Positions 43,508 to 52,936 of a stretch of 64,000 bases of DNA are shown here, in pieces. The notes under the pieces were generated by a model. It did no database searches. It was not told the origin of the DNA and was given only the letters and a program-made list of their open reading frames with translations. Each line of letters starts with the position of its first letter. Position 1 is the stretch's first letter. The DNA lies in assembly GCA_019414445.1 (NCBI GenBank), contig DXMA01000003.1, positions 62,001-126,000 of the forward strand, given 5' to 3'. Source of the DNA: Collinsella sp. Its GTDB lineage: Bacteria; Actinomycetota; Coriobacteriia; Coriobacteriales; Coriobacteriaceae. Both the position numbers and the translations under genes were made by a program.

Positions 43508-43564
43508 CGACGCGGTTAAAATAGCGAATGATTGAAGCGGATCAGCCTGGTTCCGCCCTCTTCC

Positions 43565-44824
43565 CTAATCCCGCTTAAACAAATCCCGCGTGTACACCTT
43601 GTCCGCCACGTCCGCGAGCTCATCGCTCCAGCGGTTGGCGACGATCACGTCGCAGCCGGCCTTGAAGGCCTCCAGGTCGTGGGTCACCTCGGAGCCGAAG
43701 AACTCCGGCGCGTCCAGCGTGGGCTCGTAGACCACAACGGGCACGCCCTTGGCCTTCACGCGCTTCATGACGCCCTGGATGGAGCTCGCGCGGAAGTTGT
43801 CGGAGTTGGACTTCATCGTCAGGCGGTAGACGCCCACGACCGGCTTCTCCTTGCCCTCGTAGACGCGGTCCCACACCATCTGCAGCACCTCGTCGGCCAC
43901 GAAGTCCTTTCGGGTGCGGTTGGCCTCCACGATGGCCTCGATCAGGTTCTGCGGCACGTCCTTGTAGTTGGCGAGCAGCTGCTTGGTGTCCTTGGGGAGA
44001 CAGTAGCCGCCGTAGCCGAAGCTGGGGTTGTTGTAGTGGGAGCCGATGCGCGGCTCCAGGCACACGCCGTCGATGACGTCGCGGGTGTTGAGCCCGCGGA
44101 CCTCGCAGTAGGTGTCGAGCTCGTTGAAGTAGGCCACGCGCAGCGCCAGGTAGGTGTTGGCGAAGAGCTTCACGGCCTCTGCCTCGGTGGTTCCCAGCAC
44201 GAGCTCCGGGATGCCCCTGGAGCCGTCGGCGTTCACGCGCTCCAGCTCGGAGGGGTCGGCGCCCTGGGCGAGCAGGCCGGCGAACTTCTCCGCCGCGGCG
44301 ACGGCCTCAGGGTCGTCCTTCGGCGCGCCAACCACGATGCGGCTGGGGTGCAGGTTGTCGTAGAGCGCTTTGCTCTCGCGCAGGAACTCGGGGCTGAAGA
44401 AGATCTTGCTGTCGCCGAGCCTCTCGCGCAGGCCCGCGGTGTAGCCAACGGGGATGGTCGACTTGATGACGATCCAGGCGTCCGGGTTCACCGAGCGAAC
44501 GGCGGCGATGGCGGCCTCGACGGAGCTCGTGTCGAAGAAATTCCTGTCCGAGTCGTAGTTGGTGGGCGTGGCGATCACGGCGTAGTCGGCGTCCGTGTAG
44601 GCCTCGGCCACGTCCACGGTGGCGTGCAGGTCGAGCTCGCGTTCCCCCGCCTTGGCCTCTGCCAGGAAGCGCTCGATCTCGTCGTCCTGGATGGGCGACT
44701 GGTAGTTGTTGATCTTCTCGACCTTCTCGGGCACGATGTCCAGCGCGTGCACCTCGTTGTACTGCGAAAGAAGTACGGCGAGGGACAGGCCGACATAGCC
44801 GGTACCGGCGACAGCGATTTTCAT
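43565..44824 (-). CDS. ugd: UDP-glucose 6-dehydrogenase
   Basis: Ugd oxidises UDP-glucose to UDP-glucuronate for capsule or exopolysaccharide. It is 419 aa with the Rossmann motif [10 protein letters not shown] near residue 8, EFLRESKA, the middle-domain [14 protein letters not shown] with catalytic Cys, and [19 protein letters not shown] 44824 has AGAAG upstream; the frame to 44854 is not needed. It is the last gene of the polysaccharide locus. Confidence 0.95.
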   Translation of the reverse strand: MKIAVAGTGYVGLSLAVLLSQYNEVHALDIVPEKVEKINNYQSPIQDDEIERFLAEAKAGERELDLHATVDVAEAYTDADYAVIATPTNYDSDRNFFDTSSVEAAIAAVRSVNPDAWIVIKSTIPVGYTAGLRERLGDSKIFFSPEFLRESKALYDNLHPSRIVVGAPKDDPEAVAAAEKFAGLLAQGADPSELERVNADGSRGIPELVLGTTEAEAVKLFANTYLALRVAYFNELDTYCEVRGLNTRDVIDGVCLEPRIGSHYNNPSFGYGGYCLPKDTKQLLANYKDVPQNLIEAIVEANRTRKDFVADEVLQMVWDRVYEGKEKPVVGVYRLTMKSNSDNFRASSIQGVMKRVKAKGVPVVVYEPTLDAPEFFGSEVTHDLEAFKAGCDVIVANRWSDELADVADKVYTRDLFKRD

Positions 44825-44886
44825 GGGAATCTTCTTTCTATCTGGGGTTTTCAAGGTGCCATACGTGATGGAACGATCAGAATGAG

Positions 44887-46317
44887 CTATCTCTTAATTA
44901 GAGCCGTGAGGTATTTCAGCTGGTCAGTGAGCGCATATCCAGTGATTAGCGCAATGCTGCTCACAAGCAACTTTACGATGAGAGAGAGGAAAACATCTTC
45001 CATGGGTATAAAGGCGCCAACTCCCGCAACAGCAGCAATGCCCACGATGCCAACAGCAATCTCAGGCAAGAAATTTAGCAGGCAATAGTAAGGTCTGCCG
45101 AAACCACGTTTCACTAGGAAATACGCTAGAGGAACCATATGAAGGCAGTATGCTACGAAGATGCCGTAAGCCACTGTGAGGATGGAACCGCCAGCCAGGC
45201 CCGCCACCAGCCCGGAAATGGTGATCGCGGTGTTCACAAGACCAACCTTAAACATGTAATCGGTGCGTCCTATGCTCTGGAAAAACGCACCCGAAGGGTT
45301 GCCCATCATCTGGAAGTAGACCGACAAAGCAAGCACGGCGAACACCGGCACGGCTTGCTCCCATCCTGGCCCGTAGAAGACAGCAATGATTTCCGCCGAA
45401 GCACAGCTGAATACCACCGCCACAGCAACACCCACTAGCGAGAGCAGCTTTTCGATACGCATCCAGCACTCGTAGATGCGGTCGACATCGTCTTGATGCT
45501 CTGCCATGAACGGCTGGATGACCGAGCCTATGACACTGGAGAACGCTGTCATGGGATAGGTTGTCAATTTATAAGCCTTATCGTAAAAGCCCAAGGCCGC
45601 AGTTCCCTGCATACCGCCAACGAGCATGTTATCGAGGTTGCGGGAGAAGTAATTGACCAAGCTGAACCCAAACTGGTAAGCAGAATAGGAGAATATCTTC
45701 TTAAGCGTGCAAATGAAATGAGCGTTTATCTGCCTGATTGGTCGCGCTACGATGTTCCAGAAGAACACCACCGCTGCAGATAGCACAGTCTGAAGGACGA
45801 GCGCATAGCAGCCCGCACCCAAGGCGGAGGCCGCGATTGCGACCCCTCCAGAGACTACTGTAGCCGCCACAAGACGTACGCCAATGGCGGCGAAGCGCAA
45901 CTCCTTGAGCATAAGGCCATTTGGCACCATATTGAGCGTGGAGAACAGCAGCGCGGGGGCCGAGGCAAGGCACAAGGGCACAAGCCGGGCGTCCCCGTAG
46001 ACTGCGGCGATGAATGGCGATGCGGCACAAAAGGCCAGAGAAAGCCCTGCAGCCAAAAGTGCCGAAAATGCAAATAGACCGCCATAATCACGTTCCGTAA
46101 GGTCGCGATACTGCACGATAGCAGTGCCCACGCCCATATCAGAAAGCAAGCTGAATAGCCCAGTGAACACGGTGACAATAGCCATAAGCCCAAAGTCACC
46201 CGGCGAGATAAGTCTTGCCAGCACAGCCGTTATCACGAGTTGAGCACCCATGCTGACATACTTAGAGCCAAACTGCATAAGGGCAGCACTGCGCATGCCC
46301 GTATTTGATTTAGACAC
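44887..46317 (-). CDS. wzx: Wzx-type flippase (polysaccharide export)
   Basis: The product is a membrane protein of about 476 aa with about 12-14 hydrophobic helices. It is of the MOP/PST flippase family that carries lipid-linked repeat units across the membrane; [11 protein letters not shown] and KLTTYPM, with a long hydrophobic C-terminus, are typical. The reading frame runs upstream without a stop to 46518 through the hexapeptide-acetyltransferase remnant. The true start is uncertain: GTG 46317 and ATG 46296 are the best candidates. The fusion may reduce or alter its translation. Confidence 0.75.
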   Translation of the reverse strand: MSKSNTGMRSAALMQFGSKYVSMGAQLVITAVLARLISPGDFGLMAIVTVFTGLFSLLSDMGVGTAIVQYRDLTERDYGGLFAFSALLAAGLSLAFCAASPFIAAVYGDARLVPLCLASAPALLFSTLNMVPNGLMLKELRFAAIGVRLVAATVVSGGVAIAASALGAGCYALVLQTVLSAAVVFFWNIVARPIRQINAHFICTLKKIFSYSAYQFGFSLVNYFSRNLDNMLVGGMQGTAALGFYDKAYKLTTYPMTAFSSVIGSVIQPFMAEHQDDVDRIYECWMRIEKLLSLVGVAVAVVFSCASAEIIAVFYGPGWEQAVPVFAVLALSVYFQMMGNPSGAFFQSIGRTDYMFKVGLVNTAITISGLVAGLAGGSILTVAYGIFVAYCLHMVPLAYFLVKRGFGRPYYCLLNFLPEIAVGIVGIAAVAGVGAFIPMEDVFLSLIVKLLVSSIALITGYALTDQLKYLTALIKR

Positions 46318-46800
46318 TTTCCATATTCCAAACTTTAGCGGCCTCAATGGCCTGGTATATCTGTTCCTCTTGTGGATTACACGCGCCGGCACGCCGCCAA
46401 CAACCGGTCGCTCCGGGAAATTACGCGCGACCACTTCACCCACAATGGCGTGCGAGCCAACAGTGACGCCGGACATTATTTGTACGCAGCACCCGATCCA
46501 AGCGTCATTGCCCAACACTTTCTCAGCCCAACGTTGCTTTGCTCATTCATCGGTTTATCAAGTCTTTGATGGCGATGCAAGACCGTACGCACGAGAGAAC
46601 CATAGGCAACATTCAGTCGCGCCCAATGACGTCTTTCACGCATTCGAGGTAGCCAGCATCCCACCGTTGACATACGCCCCTCCCGATGAATATATGTTCA
46701 GGATAACGAATCGCTATGTCGGCCGTCGGTCAACCGAGAGAGCCGATCCCCCTCAGTTCCTGCATGTTAGTCTCAAGTCATTCGTTAGCCTTGGATTGCG
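46318..46800 (-). pseudogene. Acetyltransferase (hexapeptide) remnant, several frameshifts
   Basis: The last part (LGNDAWIG, SGVTVGSHAIVGE, NFPERPVVGGVPARV) is a left-handed beta-helix acetyltransferase end. It reads straight into the flippase frame. Upstream pieces in other frames (PEHIFIGRG, and QRWDAGYLECVKDVIGRD) belong to the same gene, so it carries frameshifts. It is a decayed O-acetyltransferase of the polysaccharide locus. Confidence 0.55.
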
Positions 46801-46817
46801 AAAGTCTATTCTGAACA

Positions 46818-47720
46818 TTAGGAAGAAGTCACACGATATCCCTCCTCGAAATACGATGGACTCAATCCATAGCGGCACATGAGCTCGGCCATGATGGCAT
46901 CGTTACGCCCTCCCGCCACATTCGCGTTGCAAAGAGCGTCTGAACGAGGACCCTCCAATTGATAGGGATGATTCTGTCTGTTCGGAGCATATGCCACCTC
47001 GATGCCGTTGGCGAGCTCGAAGAACTTGAGATAAAGGTCGTCTGCAGGCCAGGCTACTCCACGTATGGCCTCTATATCCAGCGATGCGAGATCGAAAGCT
47101 GCGGCAGGATACAACGCCCCGGCGCCGCCGGTTGCAAGCAACCGGCGGCTAGGGGCTGAAAAAGCGTCCTTATGCTCCCAGCCCCATTTTTCATAAGGAA
47201 GTAAATCTCCGGCAACATCAAACCCTATGAGATGGCAGCGCCTTGCCACAACGCAATAGGGAACAGCCTCGTGGGCCATGAGAAGCGATTCGACCATGTC
47301 TGCTGGATAGATGAGATCATCGTCCGCCGTGATAATGAGCGAGTCCGGGAACTCTTGAAATGCGAAGAGATATTTCTTGTGCGGCCCCAAATCCTCGTAA
47401 CCCATTCTGATTTCAAGACCATATTGTTCAAGGTCAAGCAAATCATCGGAAAGCGTGTCCCTTTGGATAGACTCATCAAGATAAAGCAGAACCTTTGAGG
47501 GTCTCACTGATTGCATGAGTAGGGAACGGATGGCCATATGGACCGCATTGAGACGCGCCCCATAGCTTGTAAGAGATATATATGTATTATTGCTGATGGG
47601 CGCGCTCATGTAAGGGCGAAAATCAAATTTACTGACCTCACGCAGCCTGGAACGCCTCTCAATCTCGAACCTAACAAGCGAAGGGTGCCTAACACAGCGA
47701 GCGGCTTTTCTTAATAACAT
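46818..47720 (-). CDS. Glycosyltransferase, capsule-type
   Basis: This 300-aa GT2-like protein shows ISLTSYGARLNAVHMAIRSL, ITADDDLIYPADMVESL (DxD-like DDD) and a C-terminal WPADDLYLKFF. It resembles the GT-A 'glycosyltransferase' of capsule clusters such as CpsJ/GalT-like, but the sugar is unknown. ATG 47720 has GGAATTGC upstream and follows the preceding GT by 8 bases; the longer frame to 47858 overlaps that gene and is unlikely. Confidence 0.75.
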   Translation of the reverse strand: MLLRKAARCVRHPSLVRFEIERRSRLREVSKFDFRPYMSAPISNNTYISLTSYGARLNAVHMAIRSLLMQSVRPSKVLLYLDESIQRDTLSDDLLDLEQYGLEIRMGYEDLGPHKKYLFAFQEFPDSLIITADDDLIYPADMVESLLMAHEAVPYCVVARRCHLIGFDVAGDLLPYEKWGWEHKDAFSAPSRRLLATGGAGALYPAAAFDLASLDIEAIRGVAWPADDLYLKFFELANGIEVAYAPNRQNHPYQLEGPRSDALCNANVAGGRNDAIMAELMCRYGLSPSYFEEGYRVTSS

Positions 47721-47727
47721 GCAATTC

Positions 47728-48678
47728 CTAACCACGATGAGCATTAAGTTTCTTAAGAGCCTGCTTCGCATTGTGACCAACAACGCGATATGCTTTATGT
47801 ATAAAAGCAAAGGGAGCAAGCGCAAACGAGGATAACAGCTGGACTGCGCCCTCAGCACTCGCGTTCATTCCAACGAGCATCATGCCGACGCGATAGTGCA
47901 TCGCATGCTCTACACGACGCCTTTGGTTGAGCGTAAACACCCCAGAATACTCCCGTATGAGCCGATCATAGTTCAGCTCCCCCGCCAAAGACTTGCCGCT
48001 CGTGCTTATCCTCACCGTCCCTAAGTCATCGTAGTAGACTGAGAGCACCTCGGGGACGCATCTAATCTGGAAGCCCGCTATCAAAAGCTTGAACATGAGA
48101 ATGGAGTCCTGCTTCGCAGGCGTATCGCTGAAGCAACCGACGCTCCGTAACGCATCCTTGCGCGCCAGCCATTGGCTCGTCGCCGCAATACAGCCGCAGT
48201 AGGCCTGCTCGAAAACAGGCACCCCGTTGCAGACTCGGCGGTAGTAAATCTCTGTACCATCGGACTGGACGCCCTTGCAGTGCGCATAGGTCAACGACAC
48301 ATTAGGATCGGACATTGGTTCCATCTGCAGCTCTAGCTTGCGCGGTAGAAACTCATCATCATCGTCAAGAAAGGCAACAAAATCGGCCTTTGAAGCATCG
48401 ATGCCAGTGTTACGCGCAAGCGATCCGCCTCCGTTTTTTTCGCGAACGACATAGCGCAATTCAACGCCCGGCCGAGTCTCGAATGCAAGAACACGAGCTT
48501 GAGTCTCAAGCTGTTGATTCGTGCCTTTACCATTGTCATCTACGACAACAATCTCGATATTAGAGTAAGTCTGGGAATTGACACTTTCCAATGCCCGAGT
48601 CAGCATGTCAGAACGTGAATATGTCGGGATCACGACACTGACTAATGGGGCGTTTGAATTCACTGAAGGCATCACCAT
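47728..48678 (-). CDS. Glycosyltransferase family 2
   Basis: This 316-aa protein has a GT-A fold with SVVIPTYSRSDMLTRALESV, EIVVVDDNG, GGSLARNTGIDAS and FLDDDDEFLPRKLE. It probably adds a sugar to the lipid-linked repeat unit; donor and acceptor are unknown. ATG 48678 follows the upstream stop closely with AAGGG upstream. A short in-frame extension to 48750 has no ribosome binding site. Confidence 0.82.
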   Translation of the reverse strand: MVMPSVNSNAPLVSVVIPTYSRSDMLTRALESVNSQTYSNIEIVVVDDNGKGTNQQLETQARVLAFETRPGVELRYVVREKNGGGSLARNTGIDASKADFVAFLDDDDEFLPRKLELQMEPMSDPNVSLTYAHCKGVQSDGTEIYYRRVCNGVPVFEQAYCGCIAATSQWLARKDALRSVGCFSDTPAKQDSILMFKLLIAGFQIRCVPEVLSVYYDDLGTVRISTSGKSLAGELNYDRLIREYSGVFTLNQRRRVEHAMHYRVGMMLVGMNASAEGAVQLLSSFALAPFAFIHKAYRVVGHNAKQALKKLNAHRG

Positions 48679-48679
48679 C

Positions 48680-48967
48680 TCATAAACCCTTCGGGCCGAT
48701 AACGTCACTGACTGCGGAGTCGACAGAGTCATTTTTAGAGGTGCGTTCACCCAGCAGATTAAGCACTAAGCAAAATAAAGCCATAACGTGGTAGACATCC
48801 GGAATATTGGCCATGCCGTTAAAGGTCGAGAAGTAAGTAAGCATTAAAATTCCCATGAACAGAACAGAATAGTTTCCCGTTGCAACAGAGTTCTTAATTG
48901 ATGGCAGCAAGATAAGAAACGCTGCACCAACTGCAAATACAAGTCCAAATTTAAATGCGAGCGTCAA
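48680..48967 (-). pseudogene. Membrane-protein C-terminal fragment, Wzy-like
   Basis: This 95-aa frame has three hydrophobic segments (LVFAVGAAFLILL, YSVLFMGILMLTYF, VYHVMALFCLVLNLL) and no good start; only TTG 48967 opens it. The composition and the position next to glycosyltransferases suggest the end of an EpsG/Wzy-type polymerase. It follows the glycosyltransferase stub directly, as if a deletion had joined them. Confidence 0.5.
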
Positions 48968-49113
48968 GGAGGGAAGACGTCAGTGCACTCGGCACAATGG
49001 CATTTACCGAGAGAATCAATCGTTGTTTTTAGGCACTCGATTCTATTCAACGTTGTAATCGCAACAGGTGCAAAGATGCCTTTGCTAGATGAATACGATA
49101 TTTCTTGTGACAT
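48964..49113 (-). pseudogene. Glycosyltransferase N-terminal stub (49 aa)
   Basis: The frame starts MSQEISYSSSKGIFAPVAIT, then TLNRIECLKTTIDSLGK and TDVF. This is the opening of a GT of the kind beginning FAPVxITTLNRxEHLKxxIxSL. It ends in TGA right at the start of the membrane-protein fragment. The rest of the gene has been lost. Confidence 0.6.
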
Positions 49114-49188
49114 GGTAAGCTATTCCCATCACGAACAAGGTTTCAAGGTTTTATAAAGTAGATTGTTTATTCAGGACGCAGCCCTGCT

Positions 49189-50331
49189 TCACATATCAAA
49201 ATGCCCATTAAAGCTAAGTAATGGAACAAGCAGAAATAAGGATGGATTGACAGCAGCAGCCGGGTAAAAACTTTCACTCAGAGCTGTAATCATGTAAATA
49301 ACCACAAATGCAAGAGATGCCCAATCGCGTGTTTCTTTAAGCCGTTTAACAATTAACTGCATTGATCCGAATAGCAAAATGAAGGCAATTAATCCGTAGG
49401 CAACGAAGACGAAGACGTAGCTATTGTCAAAATTACCCTCTGAGGTCAGCATGCCATGACCGAATAGGCTTGCCGTGTAGTTACTGAGAAAGAAGTTGTT
49501 GTAATAGATACGACCCTGAAAAATCCTATCGAGAACGCCGACAAAACCGTTTCTCCCATAGAGCAACGCAGTGCCGAACGAAAATGCGATAAGAAGCGGG
49601 AGCACGGCCGTTGAGAACCTGACGAACAGTTCCCTTATCTTCCCTGAATGCTGAAGTACATAGAACAGGAGCAGACCACCCGTGCCGAGGAACAGGCCGA
49701 TGTAACTGCCCGTGATGTATTCACACAAGATGTTCAAAACGGCAAACACGAGGTAGACGATAATTCCGCAATTTCCCCTTTTCATATAGAGCGTCAAGAA
49801 GACGACCGTGAGAAAAGACAAGTGCATGACGTTGGTAGAGGAGCCGTTTACAAGGACTCGCTGAATGTATGTGTCTGTCGCCATTTTATAATACTGGTAA
49901 AATTCAACTTCAAAAATACCCGTAGCGGCAAACAGCACTACGAAAAGAAGTCCTACGATTTTCGCGGTCAGAAATGTAAGTAGCACCCTCTTGATATCAA
50001 TGTCCTTGGCGCCAACCAACAGCATGACCGTAAGTAGCAGGGTGAACCGTTTGCTAACAACCAACTCGATGACGCCGAGGGCTGCAAGACCCATTGCAAT
50101 CAAGAAGAAGCGCGGATCAAAGTCCATAGCAAGAAACCTAATAACCGCGAATGCGGCACCGAGCCCGACGCAGGCGACATAAATATCGTCACCAGCGCTC
50201 AGGCCAAGCGTGCTCATAAACACGACCGAGAAAAGATACGCGCAGTACAGAAGGTCCACGACTCTCATGGAGGAAACGTTCCCCGCATTCATGTCGGTGT
50301 ATTGCTTTATGGCAGCCTTGCGCTTAATCAA
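49189..50331 (-). CDS. Wzy-type oligosaccharide repeat-unit polymerase
   Basis: The product is a 380-aa membrane protein with about ten hydrophobic helices and a long external loop (about residues 265-300, IFQGRIYYNNFFLSNYTASL). Family identification is by layout and context: one such protein per polysaccharide locus polymerises flipped repeat units. It starts 4 bases inside the end of the GT at 50328. Codon use is AT-richer than neighbours. Confidence 0.7.
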   Translation of the reverse strand: MIKRKAAIKQYTDMNAGNVSSMRVVDLLYCAYLFSVVFMSTLGLSAGDDIYVACVGLGAAFAVIRFLAMDFDPRFFLIAMGLAALGVIELVVSKRFTLLLTVMLLVGAKDIDIKRVLLTFLTAKIVGLLFVVLFAATGIFEVEFYQYYKMATDTYIQRVLVNGSSTNVMHLSFLTVVFLTLYMKRGNCGIIVYLVFAVLNILCEYITGSYIGLFLGTGGLLLFYVLQHSGKIRELFVRFSTAVLPLLIAFSFGTALLYGRNGFVGVLDRIFQGRIYYNNFFLSNYTASLFGHGMLTSEGNFDNSYVFVFVAYGLIAFILLFGSMQLIVKRLKETRDWASLAFVVIYMITALSESFYPAAAVNPSLFLLVPLLSFNGHFDM

Positions 50332-51224
50332 GATACTTTCCTTCCAAAACGTCTCCTTTCGACCAGCACAGACAAGGGGAATACAAGGAGGGCAAATACC
50401 CTATTAGAATCGATTCCGGAGAAGACGGGCTCAGCGACCGCCATGTTCAGGGACTCGATTCCGACGAGGGCCGAAATTCTTTCCCTCAGCGCTCGGACGC
50501 TCGAGTACCGCCTGGCAGATTCATGTCGCTTGACAAGTGCCATGCGCGTACCCACGGGGCTGCCCAGCCAATTCTTCCAGATGTTTTTGGTGAGACCTTC
50601 CTCGAGGTATTCACATCTGTAGAAGGGTTCGTTGTGCACGCAAAACAGCTCGGGAGCAACGAAGTCGTAGTAAGCCGAGCCTTCAGGAATGAAACGCTCG
50701 CCCTGAACAACGGGAAATGGATGCCGCCTTAAAACATCAGTGTTAAAAACAATCGCCGTCTCGATGACGAGACCGTATTTCATGCGCATATCGGCAAGCT
50801 CAATCTTGTCAGCACCATCGGGAAACCATGTATCCAAGGCTGTTTGCGCAGCAAACAGCCTTGGATACAGAAGACCTTCTTCCGTATCCAAAGCTGTTAC
50901 GTCGTGCAAGATAGTCTCCACTGCGTTGGGCTCAAGCCAGTCGTCCGAGTCAACGCAAATAAAATACTCTCCAGATGCCTCAGCAGCACCAAGATTATGT
51001 GCAACGTGTTTTCCAGAGTTCGGCTGTTTGATATATCGAATAGGAAAGGGCGACGTGTCTAACCAAGAGATAACCATGTTCTCAGTATCGTCAGTCGATC
51101 CATCATCCACAATGAGCCATTCGAATCGAAAGTCGGTCTGAGATATTAGTGATGAATACAGGCGCTCAAGCTCATTAATACGATTATAGGTCGGTGTAAA
51201 TATCGTTAATAATGCGTTGCCCAT
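50328..51224 (-). CDS. Glycosyltransferase family 2
   Basis: This 298-aa protein has a GT-A fold: LTIFTPTYNRINELERLYSS, WLIVDDGSTDDT, GKHVAHNLGA and FICVDSDDWLEPNA. The SDD is the metal-binding DxD. It probably adds one sugar of the repeat unit. It overlaps the Wzy-like gene by 4 bases and abuts the GT32-like gene. Confidence 0.87.
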   Translation of the reverse strand: MGNALLTIFTPTYNRINELERLYSSLISQTDFRFEWLIVDDGSTDDTENMVISWLDTSPFPIRYIKQPNSGKHVAHNLGAAEASGEYFICVDSDDWLEPNAVETILHDVTALDTEEGLLYPRLFAAQTALDTWFPDGADKIELADMRMKYGLVIETAIVFNTDVLRRHPFPVVQGERFIPEGSAYYDFVAPELFCVHNEPFYRCEYLEEGLTKNIWKNWLGSPVGTRMALVKRHESARRYSSVRALRERISALVGIESLNMAVAEPVFSGIDSNRVFALLVFPLSVLVERRRFGRKVS

Positions 51225-51967
51225 TAACGAACACCCTTAATTATGTTCTTAAACGCCTTGAAAAGAATAACCCCTCTAGGGCCAACCGCTCTCATAACTT
51301 TATGCTTAAAATGCGTCGCCGGTCCAGCCCATGATCCGTCGAAATGATGAATGGCATACGTATTTTCAGTTACGTTAATCTCATGCGTAAGGAAATCCTT
51401 TGGGCAAAAATATTCACTTGGATAAATAGTTATCCCAGCAACTTCTTGGATGCCAGGTTTATCTTCAAGTCCAAGACCTTTAAGAATATCAGTTGTACGA
51501 ACAACGACAGTGGTCTGGTCGTAGACACCACCAGTCTTTATAAAGTGATCAGACTCATAGGAATCGAGGATAGTCTTGTAGAGGCCAAGCCCCGGATTGG
51601 CCGCAAGGCCAAGCCCCGGAGCGACAGCGCCGGCAGCACCAGAGCTGAAATCCTGTTCAAAACCCATAAAAGGGCCCCTTTGAATAATTTCATCGAGAGG
51701 CTTCAAAAGCTCGACATCAGTATCTAAGTAGACCCCTCCATGCTCATACAAAATCTTGAATCGCGCATAGTCGCTTGCAAATGCCCATTTCTTTACGCTT
51801 ATAGCTTCGCGAACATAATCACAGCAATCAGTATCAAAGTTTGATTCGTCCCAACGAACGATCTCGTAGCCTGGCATATATTTTTCCCATGAAGCAATGC
51901 AGCGTTCAGCTAGAGGGGGAAGCGGATTACCGCCAAACCAAATGTAATGAATCTTCTTGGGTATCAT
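51224..51967 (-). CDS. Glycosyltransferase family 32 (DXD sugar-binding type)
   Basis: This 247-aa protein shows IPKKIHYIWFGG, SWEKYMPGYEIVRWDESN and the metal-binding SDYARFKILYEHGGVYLDTD, the GT32/OCH1-like signature. The enzyme probably uses UDP- or GDP-sugar for a capsule linkage. ATG 51967 was chosen over 51985 because GGAGC lies upstream and the next gene ends just before. It lies between the PssE-like and the GT2 gene. Confidence 0.85.
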   Translation of the reverse strand: MIPKKIHYIWFGGNPLPPLAERCIASWEKYMPGYEIVRWDESNFDTDCCDYVREAISVKKWAFASDYARFKILYEHGGVYLDTDVELLKPLDEIIQRGPFMGFEQDFSSGAAGAVAPGLGLAANPGLGLYKTILDSYESDHFIKTGGVYDQTTVVVRTTDILKGLGLEDKPGIQEVAGITIYPSEYFCPKDFLTHEINVTENTYAIHHFDGSWAGPATHFKHKVMRAVGPRGVILFKAFKNIIKGVR

Positions 51968-51971
51968 GGGG

Positions 51972-52457
51972 TTAAAGCTCCTCAATCAAACCACAGAGCT
52001 CCTTACAGAACTCTAAGTTATGGCTCTTAAAATAGGTTCCGCATGAAAGTTCACGGGCTCGTTCTATTGCTTGAGGCAGCTCTTTAACGTCATAAATAGG
52101 CACGATACCGCCCTGGCGCTCCGCCACAATGCGAACGAAATCCGCTTGATGATCATTCACGTGTTCGCCAAGGTCCCCTCGACGCGGAACAACAACAGGG
52201 ACCTTCCCGGCCGCCATCGCCTCAATGAAGCTCGAAGGGCCACCATGCGTAATCACCACATCCGCAACTTCCATATAATTCTTCATCTGATGGAACGGCA
52301 CAAAACGCGAGTGATCACAATGGATAGGCTCATATGTTGAATAGCCTGTCTGAATGAAAACCGGTTCCGTAAGTATCCCGTCCGCCCTGAGTTCGTCGAC
52401 AGCCTTGACCAAGCGATTGAACTGCTGCTCGTGGGTGCCCACGGTAACGAAAATCAT
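51972..52457 (-). CDS. PssE/Alg13-like glycosyltransferase subunit
   Basis: This 161-aa protein is of the GT28 C-terminal/Alg13 family: MIFVTVGTHEQQFNRLVKAV, FVPFHQMKNYMEVADVVITH, GGPSSFIEAMAAGKVPVVVP. In two-component glycosyltransferases this subunit holds the UDP-sugar site and pairs with the PssD/Alg14 membrane subunit next door. ATG 52457 follows; the frame to 52526 overlaps the partner and is unlikely. Confidence 0.85.
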   Translation of the reverse strand: MIFVTVGTHEQQFNRLVKAVDELRADGILTEPVFIQTGYSTYEPIHCDHSRFVPFHQMKNYMEVADVVITHGGPSSFIEAMAAGKVPVVVPRRGDLGEHVNDHQADFVRIVAERQGGIVPIYDVKELPQAIERARELSCGTYFKSHNLEFCKELCGLIEEL

Positions 52458-52468
52458 TCGACCACTTC

Positions 52469-52936
52469 TTAGAAAATCGAGCCGAGGTTCACGGCGTGCT
52501 TGTATGCTTCCAGTTGCTCCGGCCACTGGACAACGAACAGGTCAGCGATCCCGTTGAGCATCCGACCTGTCATGGTCGGCTTATCCACGCGGTCGAACAC
52601 CTCTACGTAAACGCATTTGGCACCCAGCAGCTTGCCCAGTACGAAGAAAGGAACTGCCACGGCAGCTCCAGACGAGATAATTAGGTTAGGACGCTCCTTG
52701 CGGAGCACCTTCCAGGCGAGAACCGTGTTCTTCAGCAGGTTCGGGATGTTGCGGTTCGTCGGATAGTGGCAATGGTAGACGCGCTCCCCTTCCAGAAGAG
52801 AATTCACGTCCTCCTTGTCGAAGGTCACCCAGAACCTATCGGCAGCTTGTGACCAAAATGGCCTCAAGAGCCACATATGAGTCAGATGTCCTCCACTTGA
52901 ACTCGGGATACACACTTTGGCTTTTGAAAGATCCAT
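52469..52936 (-). CDS. PssD/Alg14-like glycosyltransferase membrane subunit
   Basis: This 155-aa protein shows KVCIPSSSGGHLTHMWLLRP, PTNRNIPNLLKNTVLAWKV, and IISSGAAVAVPFFVLGK as the membrane-proximal helix, then YVEVFDRVDKPT. It recruits the partner subunit to the membrane to make a glycosidic bond on the lipid-linked acceptor. It follows the priming transferase with no gap, and PssE follows it. Confidence 0.87.
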   Translation of the reverse strand: MDLSKAKVCIPSSSGGHLTHMWLLRPFWSQAADRFWVTFDKEDVNSLLEGERVYHCHYPTNRNIPNLLKNTVLAWKVLRKERPNLIISSGAAVAVPFFVLGKLLGAKCVYVEVFDRVDKPTMTGRMLNGIADLFVVQWPEQLEAYKHAVNLGSIF

